A DNA stretch of 64,000 nt, taken from NCBI GenBank assembly GCA_910586705.1, contig CAJUJK010000005.1, positions 111,923-175,922 of the forward strand, written 5' to 3'. The notes beneath the pieces are model-generated. The model saw only the letters and a program-made list of their open reading frames with translations, did not search any database and had not been told where the DNA came from. How positions within the stretch are numbered: position 1 is the first letter of the stretch; every line of letters begins with the position of its first letter. The stretch comes from an uncultured Lachnospiraceae bacterium (GTDB lineage: Bacteria > Bacillota > Clostridia > Lachnospirales > Lachnospiraceae). Shown piece by piece: positions 26,679 to 35,055 of the stretch. A program made the translations under genes and the position numbers.

Positions 26679-27644
26679 TCACCTTTCAATTTCATCAATT
26701 ATGTCTAAGGTCTCCTTATCCTTCTCAAAACTGTAAAGAGGTTCCTCTCCCTTTAGTGATTCAAAAAAAGCTTCTATTTCTTTTCTATATGCATATTCAT
26801 TGATCGTTGCCGCATACCCCTGCTTATGTATATATTCTCCCGCCGGAATCTGCTTCAGCGTATCTTCCCCAATGTCCTTTTCATACAAGGTGTCGGGCGT
26901 TCCTTCCCACCTGAGATACAAATCTTCATTGTAAACTTCCAATCTGCGAACCGCCTGCCTGCTCACAACGTCTACTGCCAGACTCCCGACATGACCGTTT
27001 TCATGTTCCAGCTGCACCAGATAAGTGTCTGGAAATTCCAGATGCAGGCTCGTCAGTTCTCTCTTTAGTACCTGTACCCTTATAATCCTTCCAAAAACAA
27101 ACTGTATCCACGGCAGTTCAATCGCAAAAATTTCCCTGCATCCGTTGGTCTCTTTATTGCTTACAAAAAAGTCCTTCAGATTCTCCCATGGATGCCAGTC
27201 CGGCAGATACTGTCCCGTATGATATTGATAAGCACATGGTCTCCCGTTCTGTTTTACCCTTTCGGAAAGAATCTGCATTTCCCTCTTATAGAGGGGTGTA
27301 GACGACAGAAATAACACTCTTTCTTTTTGTTTAGCCAGATGGCTGTTTTCTTCATAGCGGTCACTTACCAGATTGATCTCTGAAAAAACATGTAAATTTC
27401 TTTTCAGACATTCTTCTATAATCGACGCATGATACTGTGGCGACGTACATACAAAAGCACATTCCATATCGTCAGAAACCTCCGCTAAATCTGAATAGCA
27501 GTTGATCCCGGACTCCGCTATGGTCTTCCGCACCCTCTCTTCATTTTTGTCAATCCCCACAATCACGATTTCACTATCAATCTCCTTAAGGAGTCTGATC
27601 CTTCTTTGTCCCATGGAGCCTAACCCGATTACACAAACTTTCAT
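26679..27644 (-). CDS. Gfo/Idh/MocA family oxidoreductase (copy 2)
   Basis: About 321 residues: MKVCVIGLGSMGQRRIRLLK for NAD binding, then the catalytic region YLPDWHPWENLKDFFVSN and CREIFAIELPWIQ. It is a paralogue of the protein at 22877-23878. The ATG at 27644 follows AAGAGGCAGTCAG and gives the family start; the frame runs on to 27674 without a better site. Directly downstream lies the aminotransferase, so oxidation of a hydroxyl by this enzyme followed by transamination is a natural two-step route to a new amino group. That pairing is inferred from context. Confidence 0.85.
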   Translation of the reverse strand: MKVCVIGLGSMGQRRIRLLKEIDSEIVIVGIDKNEERVRKTIAESGINCYSDLAEVSDDMECAFVCTSPQYHASIIEECLKRNLHVFSEINLVSDRYEENSHLAKQKERVLFLSSTPLYKREMQILSERVKQNGRPCAYQYHTGQYLPDWHPWENLKDFFVSNKETNGCREIFAIELPWIQFVFGRIIRVQVLKRELTSLHLEFPDTYLVQLEHENGHVGSLAVDVVSRQAVRRLEVYNEDLYLRWEGTPDTLYEKDIGEDTLKQIPAGEYIHKQGYAATINEYAYRKEIEAFFESLKGEEPLYSFEKDKETLDIIDEIER

Positions 27645-27785
27645 CTGACTGCCTCTTCTTGTAAAATCTGACATTGTATACTTAACTCATTCCCGGATTC
27701 CAGACATTACATATATCACTTATATAGCGCCCAGAATCCCTCTGCATCCGTTCCTGTCACTAACGCTTTTCCTATACAGACCACT

Positions 27786-28448
27786 CTACTTTACGATACA
27801 CTTGATCAGGCGAAATACCTCTGCATATTTTACCCCTCCCCCGACGCCATTCAGCTGCGCCTGCGCTGTTATATTCTGTATGCTGCGCGGGAACGGCGGC
27901 TCACCCAGTTCTGTATCGTATATTTTCACTGCCTCAATTTTTTTATCCATATAATCCGTGATATCAATATAGTAATTTGGCTTGAACGGATCGGTCGGAC
28001 TTCCAAAATCGGTTTCCGATATAATCTGCATCGTCATAATCTGTTTCACGGACGGGAACCGAAAAACCTTGCAACATGCATAGCACCACTCAAACACCCT
28101 TTTATGATCGGAATGCGCGTCATTATAATCCGGCAGGATCACCAGTTCTGGTTCTACCTCTCTGAACACTTTGCTGACCTTACCAATTGCTTCCCCCGAG
28201 TCGATGCTCTCCAGCTCCGTGGTTGGCATATTCAAATGATATACTCCAGTAAAATGATAAAAATCTTCTATCTCACGCAGCTGCTTTTTTCGTCTTTCCA
28301 CCACTTTCTCGGAAAACATACGAGGATTCAGCATCGCTGTAAAATTTACCCAATATACTTCATTCCCTTCCGCCAGCATCCTTAAAATCGTCCCACCCGC
28401 TCCCAGTGTCTCGTCATCAGGATGCGGAGCCGCCACCAGCACTCTCAT
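27786..28448 (-). CDS. PIG-L family N-deacetylase
   Basis: 220 residues. The zinc-binding signature AAPHPDDETLGAGGT is at the N-terminus, and LPDYNDAHSDHKRV carries the later metal and base residues. PIG-L/LmbE enzymes remove acetyl groups from N-acetylamino sugars. GGAGGAGACGGCT precedes the start. The gene sits directly after a formyltransferase, so N-acetyl could be exchanged for N-formyl on the same nitrogen. Downstream, 111 bp without a gene separates it from the Gfo/Idh gene. Confidence 0.85.
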   Translation of the reverse strand: MRVLVAAPHPDDETLGAGGTILRMLAEGNEVYWVNFTAMLNPRMFSEKVVERRKKQLREIEDFYHFTGVYHLNMPTTELESIDSGEAIGKVSKVFREVEPELVILPDYNDAHSDHKRVFEWCYACCKVFRFPSVKQIMTMQIISETDFGSPTDPFKPNYYIDITDYMDKKIEAVKIYDTELGEPPFPRSIQNITAQAQLNGVGGGVKYAEVFRLIKCIVK

Positions 28449-28460
28449 AGCCGTCTCCTC

Positions 28461-29345
28461 CTATAAATATTCCCCGGGTTCCAGACGGACACTGTCGCAT
28501 TCCAGTACTTCGATCAGATGATCACCTGATTTGACCAGAAAGTCATGGTCAGAAATCACCCCGACTACCTTACCCGGCTCGATGTTCTCATACCCCGGCG
28601 CAAATACCTCTTTCACTTTCCACACTTTATAATCCTTATCCCGGTATACAAAATGCGCACCCACATATGGCCTTGTCAGCGCCCTGACCAGATTATAGAT
28701 ATTCCTGCCAGACATCCGCCAGTCAATTTCTCCGTCCTTCTTCCCCCTCTTTCTCCACACATTACCTTCTTCAACAGACTGGCTGGTCATATGCAGCGAA
28801 TTGTTTTCAAAATCACGCAACACCTCAGCCAGCTGGTCAACCGCAGTCACCATCACTTTGTCATACAGACTCGCCGCATCATCCGAATACCCGATGTCCA
28901 CCTCTCTCTGCGAGATGATCTTCCCGGTGTCTGCCGCCGCGTCCATCAGAAACAGGGTAGATGCCGTTTTTTCCAGTCCCAGAGCCAGTGCCCAGATCAG
29001 CGGATGCCGTCCTCTGTTAAAGGGCAGCTGCGCCGGATGGAATCCCACGCATCCAAGCTTCGGCATTCCGAGAATCTCCTCATCCAGAAGCTGGGACCAG
29101 CCTAAACATAAAAGAAGATCCACATTTTTTTCTTTTATATAATCTTTTGCTTCACGGTCATTGATATTATGTACATACAGATAATCAATGCCTTGATTTC
29201 GGCACAGTTCTCCCAGATCCACAAAATCGGCGTTAAATTTTGATTCCTGTTTTGTAACAACGCCCGCAATTTCTTCGCCTGTCTCTATTAATTTTTTCAA
29301 AAAAATCTCCGACGATTTTACGCAGCCTATAAATAATAGTCTCAT
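28461..29345 (-). CDS. formyltransferase family protein (sugar N-formyltransferase candidate)
   Basis: 294 residues of the methionyl-tRNA/sugar formyltransferase fold. FHPAQLPFNRGRHPLIWAL holds the catalytic His, and AAADTGKIISQREVDI the catalytic Asp. The Asn of the classical N-x-H triad appears to be Gly here (VGFHP). A C-terminal domain starts near residue 205 (GEIDWRMSGRNIYNLVRAL). The likely reaction is transfer of formyl from 10-formyl-THF to a sugar amine. It abuts the NeuC homologue with no gap (stop next to ATG). The tRNA role is unlikely because the gene is inside the sugar operon. Confidence 0.8.
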   Translation of the reverse strand: MRLLFIGCVKSSEIFLKKLIETGEEIAGVVTKQESKFNADFVDLGELCRNQGIDYLYVHNINDREAKDYIKEKNVDLLLCLGWSQLLDEEILGMPKLGCVGFHPAQLPFNRGRHPLIWALALGLEKTASTLFLMDAAADTGKIISQREVDIGYSDDAASLYDKVMVTAVDQLAEVLRDFENNSLHMTSQSVEEGNVWRKRGKKDGEIDWRMSGRNIYNLVRALTRPYVGAHFVYRDKDYKVWKVKEVFAPGYENIEPGKVVGVISDHDFLVKSGDHLIEVLECDSVRLEPGEYL

Positions 29346-30517
29346 TAGTCAACCTTTAAATCGTAAAAATCTTTCTTCACATCCATCCCCTGACATACTT
29401 CCCTGCGGATTGTTTCAACAATTCTTTCTGAAGTCCGCTCACCCTCGTATGGATTGGTTACATTTGCAATCCTGTTCCTAAATTCAGATGACAACGCCTT
29501 CATTAACGCCTCTTCTATGCGCCCCGAGTCATTCGGACAATTTATGACAGACTCTGCGTATATCCGTCCCTTTTGTCTGTTTCCAATATTAACTGTCGGG
29601 ATCTTGTAAGAGGGCGCCTCCGCAATTCCACTGGATGAATTGCCAACAACTGCATCACAGAACTGCAATGTACTTAGGTATTTTAACTGTCCGAGCGAAG
29701 TATATACCCTGCAACGGTCCCTGTTCACAGACACATAGTTATCTATCATTTCATTGATAACTCTTCCATCAACATCCGCATTCGCCTTTGTGAAAATAAC
29801 GGATATCTCCTTATGCCTGTCAATGCAGTCCAGTATATCCTGAAACTGTCTGTGACAGGATATTGCCTCCTGTGAGACCGGATGATATGTAACTAAAATT
29901 GTCGGAAACTGAAACCGGAAGTCCAGCGTCTCTTCCAGCTCCTCCCTATTTAACAGCTTTACTTCCTTTATGCACTCAACGCCCAGAGCACCCACATTAT
30001 AAACTCTCTGGGGCATTTCCCCCAATTGTATTACCCTTCTTCTGTACTTTTCTGTTGCAGTAAAATGTAAATAACTCATTTTTGTGATGGAATGTCTGAT
30101 CGGATCGTCAATAATTCCCTCCGTCAGTTCCCCGCCATGGATATGCGCGATCGGTATTCCCGCCACCATCGCCGAAGCCGCCACCATAAGCATCTCATAA
30201 CGGTCTCCCAGAATCACTACAATATCAGGTCTATACACCGCAAAGCAGTCGGCAAACCCGATCAGTTCAACGCCCATTGATTTCGTTATCCCGGCAGGCG
30301 TATCCGACCCCAGCAGCATTTCTATTTTAGCAGTAATCGGATATCCGTCCTCTTCAATTTCCTTATATGTCAGACCAAATTCCATAGAAAGATGCATACC
30401 AGTTACTATCAACTGTAATGCCAGTTCTTCTGACTTATATACTCTGTCAATGACTGGCTTTAATAGTCCATACTCAGCCCGTGTCGCCGTCACAACACAC
30501 ACTTTTTTTACAGACAT
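29345..30517 (-). CDS. neuC: hydrolysing UDP/GDP-sugar 2-epimerase (NeuC/LegG-like)
   Basis: 390 residues with the family landmarks CVVTATRAEYGLLKPVID, MHLSMEFGLTYKEIE, VVILGDRYEMLMVA, IAHIHGGELTEGIIDD and VGNSSSGIAEAPSYKI. These enzymes split the nucleotide and invert C2, making the ManNAc-type or 6-deoxy-diaminomannose-type substrate for the NeuB step. The start lies inside the end of neuB (10-bp overlap). Neighbours of legionaminate type make the LegG substrate more likely than UDP-GlcNAc. Confidence 0.9.
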   Translation of the reverse strand: MSVKKVCVVTATRAEYGLLKPVIDRVYKSEELALQLIVTGMHLSMEFGLTYKEIEEDGYPITAKIEMLLGSDTPAGITKSMGVELIGFADCFAVYRPDIVVILGDRYEMLMVAASAMVAGIPIAHIHGGELTEGIIDDPIRHSITKMSYLHFTATEKYRRRVIQLGEMPQRVYNVGALGVECIKEVKLLNREELEETLDFRFQFPTILVTYHPVSQEAISCHRQFQDILDCIDRHKEISVIFTKANADVDGRVINEMIDNYVSVNRDRCRVYTSLGQLKYLSTLQFCDAVVGNSSSGIAEAPSYKIPTVNIGNRQKGRIYAESVINCPNDSGRIEEALMKALSSEFRNRIANVTNPYEGERTSERIVETIRREVCQGMDVKKDFYDLKVD

Positions 30518-31509
30518 ATCAGCTCATCCTCCTCAAAATCCCTGTCCGCGGTGGTTCCCAGCATCTCATTCCATCTCATAGGGGATATACCTGTTCCCGG
30601 ACGTTTCGTCGTAATATTAGACTCCGTAAACACCTCTCCACACTTTATGGGTACAGCCGCCACAATGCTCTTCCGGACAACCGCCAGATTCTCCCGTTCA
30701 GAATCCGTTACCAGTTTTTCTTGTGCGCCCAGAGCCTTTTCTATATTTCGTATAGACTCTGTCATTTTCTTAAGCTCATCAGGCTCCAGACTGGCTCTGT
30801 GATCCGGTCCCTCCATTTCCCTGCTTAAAGTAAAGTGTTTTTCTATAACGGATGCTCCCAAAGCCGCAGCTGCAATGGGAACCTCAATACCGTTTGTATG
30901 GTCTGAATATCCTACAGGCAGTCCAAATTCATCCTGCATACGAAGCATAGCCCTGAGATTCACATCTTCCATGGGCGTCGGATATTGTGTATTGCAATGC
31001 AGCAAAGATATTGACTCTGTCCCCTGTCCCTTTAACAGTTCTACCGCTGCCCTGATCTCCGGCAGAGTACACATTCCCGTAGACATAATAACTTTTTTCC
31101 CAAACTGGCCAATTCTTTTAAGCAAAGGATAATTTGTGATCTCTCCCGAAGGAATCTTAAAAATATCAAGGCCAAGTTGATATAAAAAGTCTGCACTTTC
31201 TATATCAAACGGTGTTGATAAAAAAATAATTTTCTTAGATTCACAATAGGATTTCAATTCGGCAAACTGTGCAAAAGTCAATTCCAGTTTTTTTACCATC
31301 GCGAGCTGGTTTTCGGTTTCTCCTGTGGTATTTTTCTGATAGGCAGCCTTATCTGCCCATCTTGAAATACAATTTTCACTGACAAATGTCTGAAATTTAA
31401 CCGCATCAGCGCCACATTCAGCCGCCACATCTACAAGCCTTTTTGCGCAGTCCATATTTCCATTATGATTTACCCCGGCTTCTGCTATCACTAAAACCTT
31501 GTCTGACAT
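30508..31509 (-). CDS. neuB: nonulosonic acid synthase (NeuB/LegI-like)
   Basis: 333 residues in two parts. A TIM-barrel synthase (VLVIAEAGVNHNGNMDCAKR, ADAVKFQTF, IFKIPSGEITNYPLL, MSTGMCTL, GYSDHTNGIEV, EKHFTLSREMEGPDH) condenses a six-carbon amino sugar with PEP. A C-terminal SAF/antifreeze-like domain (VRKSIVAAVPIKCGEVF, KRPGTGISP) closes the active site of the partner subunit. Length and order are normal for the family. Sialic, legionaminic and pseudaminic synthases cannot be separated by eye; context favours legionaminic. Confidence 0.9.
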   Translation of the reverse strand: MSDKVLVIAEAGVNHNGNMDCAKRLVDVAAECGADAVKFQTFVSENCISRWADKAAYQKNTTGETENQLAMVKKLELTFAQFAELKSYCESKKIIFLSTPFDIESADFLYQLGLDIFKIPSGEITNYPLLKRIGQFGKKVIMSTGMCTLPEIRAAVELLKGQGTESISLLHCNTQYPTPMEDVNLRAMLRMQDEFGLPVGYSDHTNGIEVPIAAAALGASVIEKHFTLSREMEGPDHRASLEPDELKKMTESIRNIEKALGAQEKLVTDSERENLAVVRKSIVAAVPIKCGEVFTESNITTKRPGTGISPMRWNEMLGTTADRDFEEDELICL

Positions 31510-31604
31510 CTTAATCTTCCTTTTTGTATCAATTTCATTTAAGCCCTATACTTTATAAGAAATGATCATTATTTGGATATCCAGCACTTTTTCTTTTTTA
31601 ACAC

Positions 31605-32234
31605 TCAATTTATGTATGTTTTCTTTACAATCCCCGGAACTCCAGCCACCATAACACTATTAGGAACATCCTTGGTAATCACAGTCCCCGCCGCCAACAC
31701 AGCCCCTTTTCCGATATTTTTTCCCTGTATAATTTTAGTGCCCGTTCCTATCTCTGTCAGATCATCTATCTTCACATTTCCAGATATATTTGTCCCCGGA
31801 TTTATCGTATTAAAATCGCCTATTTGTACATCATGCCCTACTGTACACCCGAGATTTATGATATTAAAATTGCCAATATTAATATCTACCGTAAGCACAT
31901 TATTCGCACATATAATATTTCCATAACCAAGTTGCACACTTTCTGAGATCCCTACTGCCGGATCAATCAAATTAGGAAACTGGATATTGGCATTTTCTTT
32001 GTATTTTTCATATAATTTCATCCTGACTGCAGGGTTCCCTATCGCAATAAAAACATCTATTTTTTCTTTTATTTTTAACAGGTAACTGTCGTCGCCTAAA
32101 ATTTCTTCTCCCTCTGTTTCGTTGTCGATATATCCGCAAAAATTCCAATAACCACTGTTACATCTCCTTCTGTCTAATATCCACCTAGTCTCTCTGGCAA
32201 ATCCGCCCTTCCCGACGATGACTGCATTTTTCAT
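31605..32234 (-). CDS. NeuD-like left-handed beta-helix acetyltransferase (copy A)
   Basis: 209 residues. An N-terminal PglD-type Rossmann part (KNAVIVGKGGFARETRWIL, DVFIAIGNPAVRMKLYEKY) binds the sugar nucleotide side. Hexapeptide repeats follow (LGYGNIICANNVLTVDINIG, IGDFNTINPGTNISGNVKI, VLAAGTVITKDVP) and form the CoA-binding helix. It should acetylate an amino sugar or the nonulosonic acid. A second NeuD-like gene lies immediately upstream. The two may act at different nitrogens or one may have O-acetyl specificity. Confidence 0.8.
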   Translation of the reverse strand: MKNAVIVGKGGFARETRWILDRRRCNSGYWNFCGYIDNETEGEEILGDDSYLLKIKEKIDVFIAIGNPAVRMKLYEKYKENANIQFPNLIDPAVGISESVQLGYGNIICANNVLTVDINIGNFNIINLGCTVGHDVQIGDFNTINPGTNISGNVKIDDLTEIGTGTKIIQGKNIGKGAVLAAGTVITKDVPNSVMVAGVPGIVKKTYIN

Positions 32235-32261
32235 GCGACACGCCCTTTCCAGAGGGCTACT

Positions 32262-32918
32262 TTATACCCCCCCCCCGGTATTCCCGGGCATTTTCCGGCA
32301 TCTTCCATCCCAAACCATACAGTGATCCTCCGTACTCTTCCTTGCAACAGCTCCCGCAGCCACTATACAGTGACTGCCAACTCTTGTTCCCTGAATGACA
32401 ACCGCATTCGCGCCTACAAATGACGCTCTCCCAACATGAACGTCCCCACACAGTACACTTCCTACCGATATGTGCGAAAACTCTCCCACTCCGCAGTCAT
32501 GCTCAATGATGGCACCCGTATTTACAATACACATATCTCCTATTTCTGCTTCCGCATTGATAACCGCTTTTTTTCCGACAAAAATACCTTGTCCAAGCTT
32601 CGCATAATCAGATACCGTTGCCGTATTATCTATGATATTAGGCAGCGTATACCCAATATCTTTTAGCTGTCGGAACAGCCGCTCCCGCACAGTACCATGC
32701 CCCATAAATCCGACTGTCACAAAAGCATTTTTCACGCCACTGTCATAATATCTTTTCAAGGCGTTATCCGTATCCAGTACGGGATAGTCTCTGTAAAAGG
32801 TTCCTTTTATCTCCTCCGTATCCAGAAACCCCTTGATATGATATATACCTGCCTGCTCGATACTATCCACTACGCTGTGTGCATGTCCGCCCATCCCGAG
32901 TAAAATAATGTCTTCCAT
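32262..32918 (-). CDS. NeuD-like acetyltransferase (copy B) ending in a G10 tract
   Basis: About 218 residues: EDIILLGMGGHAHSVVDSIE, AFVTVGFMGHGTVRERLF, then hexapeptide repeats (KLGQGIFVGKKAVINAEAEI, ISVGSVLCGDVHVGRASFVG). This is the family that N-acetylates UDP- or GDP-linked amino sugars (PglD, NeuD, LegH). The last codons are read through ten consecutive G residues on the coding strand (C10 at 32267-32276), three codons before the stop. A +1 change would swap the ending for one finishing in GIK. The start overlaps or abuts the upstream gene; TTG 32930 is an alternative. Confidence 0.75.
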   Translation of the reverse strand: MEDIILLGMGGHAHSVVDSIEQAGIYHIKGFLDTEEIKGTFYRDYPVLDTDNALKRYYDSGVKNAFVTVGFMGHGTVRERLFRQLKDIGYTLPNIIDNTATVSDYAKLGQGIFVGKKAVINAEAEIGDMCIVNTGAIIEHDCGVGEFSHISVGSVLCGDVHVGRASFVGANAVVIQGTRVGSHCIVAAGAVARKSTEDHCMVWDGRCRKMPGNTGGGV

Positions 32919-32919
32919 G

Positions 32920-33963
32920 TCAACATCCAAGTCTTTCCTTCATCTTTTCCAGTTCATCTATCTGTCCCATATCCAGCCACGCATCTTCGCTGATCGGATA
33001 GATGCCTACCTTCTTTCCTTCCTCCATATATTTTTCAATGATCGCCGGAAAATCAACCGGCTCATTATATGCCAAGCTGCCAATCACCTCAGGCTCCACA
33101 AAATAGCAGCCCGTATTTGTGAAGAAGGACATGTTCGGCTTCTCCTGCATGGATTCAATCATTCCATCTTTTCCAATGTTTACTACACCATATGGGATCG
33201 TAAAGTTTTTGAGCGAGCACACCATTGTGATCACATTACCCGATTCCACGTGCTGTCTGTACGCTTTGGTCAGATCGTCGTCAATTACAATATCGCAGTT
33301 CGTCAAAATAAATGTCTCACTGACTTTACCCTTCAAGAGGCTGATTCCACCGCCTGTGCCAAGCGGCTTTTCCTCCGCGATGAACGAAAGCTCATAATTC
33401 TTCTCCAGTTCATCAAAATAAGCCTTTATCATATTTCTCTTGTAATTCACGATCATATAGAACTGTCTGCATCCGTATGCGCAAAACCTGTTGATAATAT
33501 GTTCCGCTATCGGGTAGTCTCCAATGGGGATCAACGGTTTCGGCAGAATATTTGTGTACGGCGAAAGCCTTGTCCCAAACCCGCCTGCCATCATCACTAC
33601 CGGGATTTCCCTTTCAAAAACTGCGCCTTTCTGCTTCGGCGTGTTCTGGAAAATAATTTCTTTAATAGCAAGCTTTTCATCCACCACAGGAACTGCCTCT
33701 ATCCCGTAGTCCCTCATCATGGAATACGCCAGATGTACCTGCCCTTCCCGTAAATACATAGGCTGATAATTGGCAACATACCTGATCTCCGCCTGCAAAT
33801 CCCCACCTTTTAGGATCCACCTGCGAATATCGCCGTCCGTGACAGCCGCTTTGAGAATACCCTGTTCCTGTACGAAAAGTGTCTTCTTGGCATTTTTGTC
33901 CAACATCTGCATGGCTTCCAGTATTGTATTCTGTTCTTTGATATAAAAAACTTCCTTGTCCAT
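32920..33963 (-). CDS. CBS-domain nucleotidyltransferase (PtmE-like, glucosamine-1-phosphate guanylyltransferase candidate)
   Basis: 347 residues. A CBS pair comes first (about 1-115: LFVQEQGILKAAVTDGDIRR, MMRDYGIEAVPVVDEK) and a nucleotidyltransferase second (VVMMAGGFGTRLSPYT, LPKPLIPIGDYPIAEHII, EEKPLGTGGGISLL, VLTNCDIVIDD-like ILTNCDIVIDD). This architecture matches PtmE of Campylobacter, which makes GDP-GlcN for the legionaminic acid route. It strongly suggests that this pathway runs on GDP-sugars and is not a sialic acid route. It precedes the acetyltransferase with overlapping ends. Confidence 0.8.
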   Translation of the reverse strand: MDKEVFYIKEQNTILEAMQMLDKNAKKTLFVQEQGILKAAVTDGDIRRWILKGGDLQAEIRYVANYQPMYLREGQVHLAYSMMRDYGIEAVPVVDEKLAIKEIIFQNTPKQKGAVFEREIPVVMMAGGFGTRLSPYTNILPKPLIPIGDYPIAEHIINRFCAYGCRQFYMIVNYKRNMIKAYFDELEKNYELSFIAEEKPLGTGGGISLLKGKVSETFILTNCDIVIDDDLTKAYRQHVESGNVITMVCSLKNFTIPYGVVNIGKDGMIESMQEKPNMSFFTNTGCYFVEPEVIGSLAYNEPVDFPAIIEKYMEEGKKVGIYPISEDAWLDMGQIDELEKMKERLGC

Positions 33964-33999
33964 ACCCGGGCCACAGATCCTTTCCCCAAGCTCTCCCCG

Positions 34000-34989
34000 T
34001 CAGATATTGTAGATATCAGTTTTATACTTATCCAGATTATTCCTCAGGAAGTCTATCGTCTCTTTCAATCCCTCTTCCAGCGAATACCGTGGTTTCCAGT
34101 CCGTAAGCCGCAGGATTTTCTCATTGCAGCCCAACAGCCTGTTTACTTCGCTCTTTTCAGGTCTGAGTCTCGCTTCATCGCAGATGATACGCGCCTGCGG
34201 ATTAATCTGACGGATCAGCTCCTCCGCGAGTTGCCCGATAGATATCTCTTTCTGCGTTGCAATATTGATTTCCTCACCGATTGTCTCTTCCGCTTCATAA
34301 ATGGATATAAAGCCGTTGACCGTATCTTTCACATAATTGAAATCCCGCGTCGGTGTCAGTGAGCCAAGTCTGATCTGTTCTTTCCCCGCAAGCAGTTGTG
34401 TAATGATCGTCGGAATCACAGCCCTTGCGGATTGTCTTGGTCCATAGGTATTAAAAGGTCTTACGATCGTTACCGGCAGCTGAAAGGACCGGTAAAAACT
34501 TTCCGCCAGTCTGTCGGCTCCTATTTTTGTGGCAGAATACGGAGACTGTCCCTGAAATGGATGTTTCTCATCAATCGGTACATATTGCGCCGTGCCGTAA
34601 ACTTCCGATGTTGACGTGACAAGCACGCGCTTTGTCTGCAGTTTTCTCGCCGCCTGCAGAACATTTAAAGTTCCTTTTATATTGGTATCCACATAGGTAT
34701 CCGGCGAATGATAACTGAATGGAATGGCGATAAGCGCCGCCAGATGAAATACTGCGTCAACGTCTTTCATCGCTTCCCAGACGCCATTGGGATCCCGTAT
34801 GTCGCCTTGAAAAATTTCCACATTTCGGATGATATCCTGCGGCAGCGTATCAAGCCATCCCCAGTTATTAAAGGAGTTATAATACACAAAAGCTCTTACC
34901 TGATATCCCTTTTTTACCAGTTCTTCCACCAGATGGCTGCCTATAAATCCGTCCGCTCCCGTTACCAGTATTTTCTTTCCTGCTCCCAT
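34000..34989 (-). CDS. NAD-dependent sugar 4,6-dehydratase/epimerase (LegB-like)
   Basis: 329 residues of the extended SDR family: KILVTGADGFIGSHLVEELV (NAD-binding), DVDAVFHLAALIAIPFSYHS, TSTSEVYGTAQYVP and the YSATKIGADRLAES Tyr-Lys pair. IVRPFNTYGPRQSARAVIPT and LTPTRDFNYVKDTVNG are characteristic of LegB-type GDP-GlcNAc 4,6-dehydratases. It is upstream of the PtmE-like gene by about 36 bp. The product, a 4-keto-6-deoxy sugar, is the substrate for an aminotransferase; a LegC homologue is not in the window. Confidence 0.85.
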   Translation of the reverse strand: MGAGKKILVTGADGFIGSHLVEELVKKGYQVRAFVYYNSFNNWGWLDTLPQDIIRNVEIFQGDIRDPNGVWEAMKDVDAVFHLAALIAIPFSYHSPDTYVDTNIKGTLNVLQAARKLQTKRVLVTSTSEVYGTAQYVPIDEKHPFQGQSPYSATKIGADRLAESFYRSFQLPVTIVRPFNTYGPRQSARAVIPTIITQLLAGKEQIRLGSLTPTRDFNYVKDTVNGFISIYEAEETIGEEINIATQKEISIGQLAEELIRQINPQARIICDEARLRPEKSEVNRLLGCNEKILRLTDWKPRYSLEEGLKETIDFLRNNLDKYKTDIYNI

Positions 34990-35055
34990 TTTTATATCTA
35001 AACCTGCCGTTCTTTCTATTAATAATGTGCCCGGTTCCGTTATATCCCGTTTCTG

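Noticed and set aside
27645..27785. Possible small gene or regulatory element between the Gfo/Idh and PIG-L genes
   Set aside because: The gap has no ORF with a ribosome site and no convincing hairpin or promoter.
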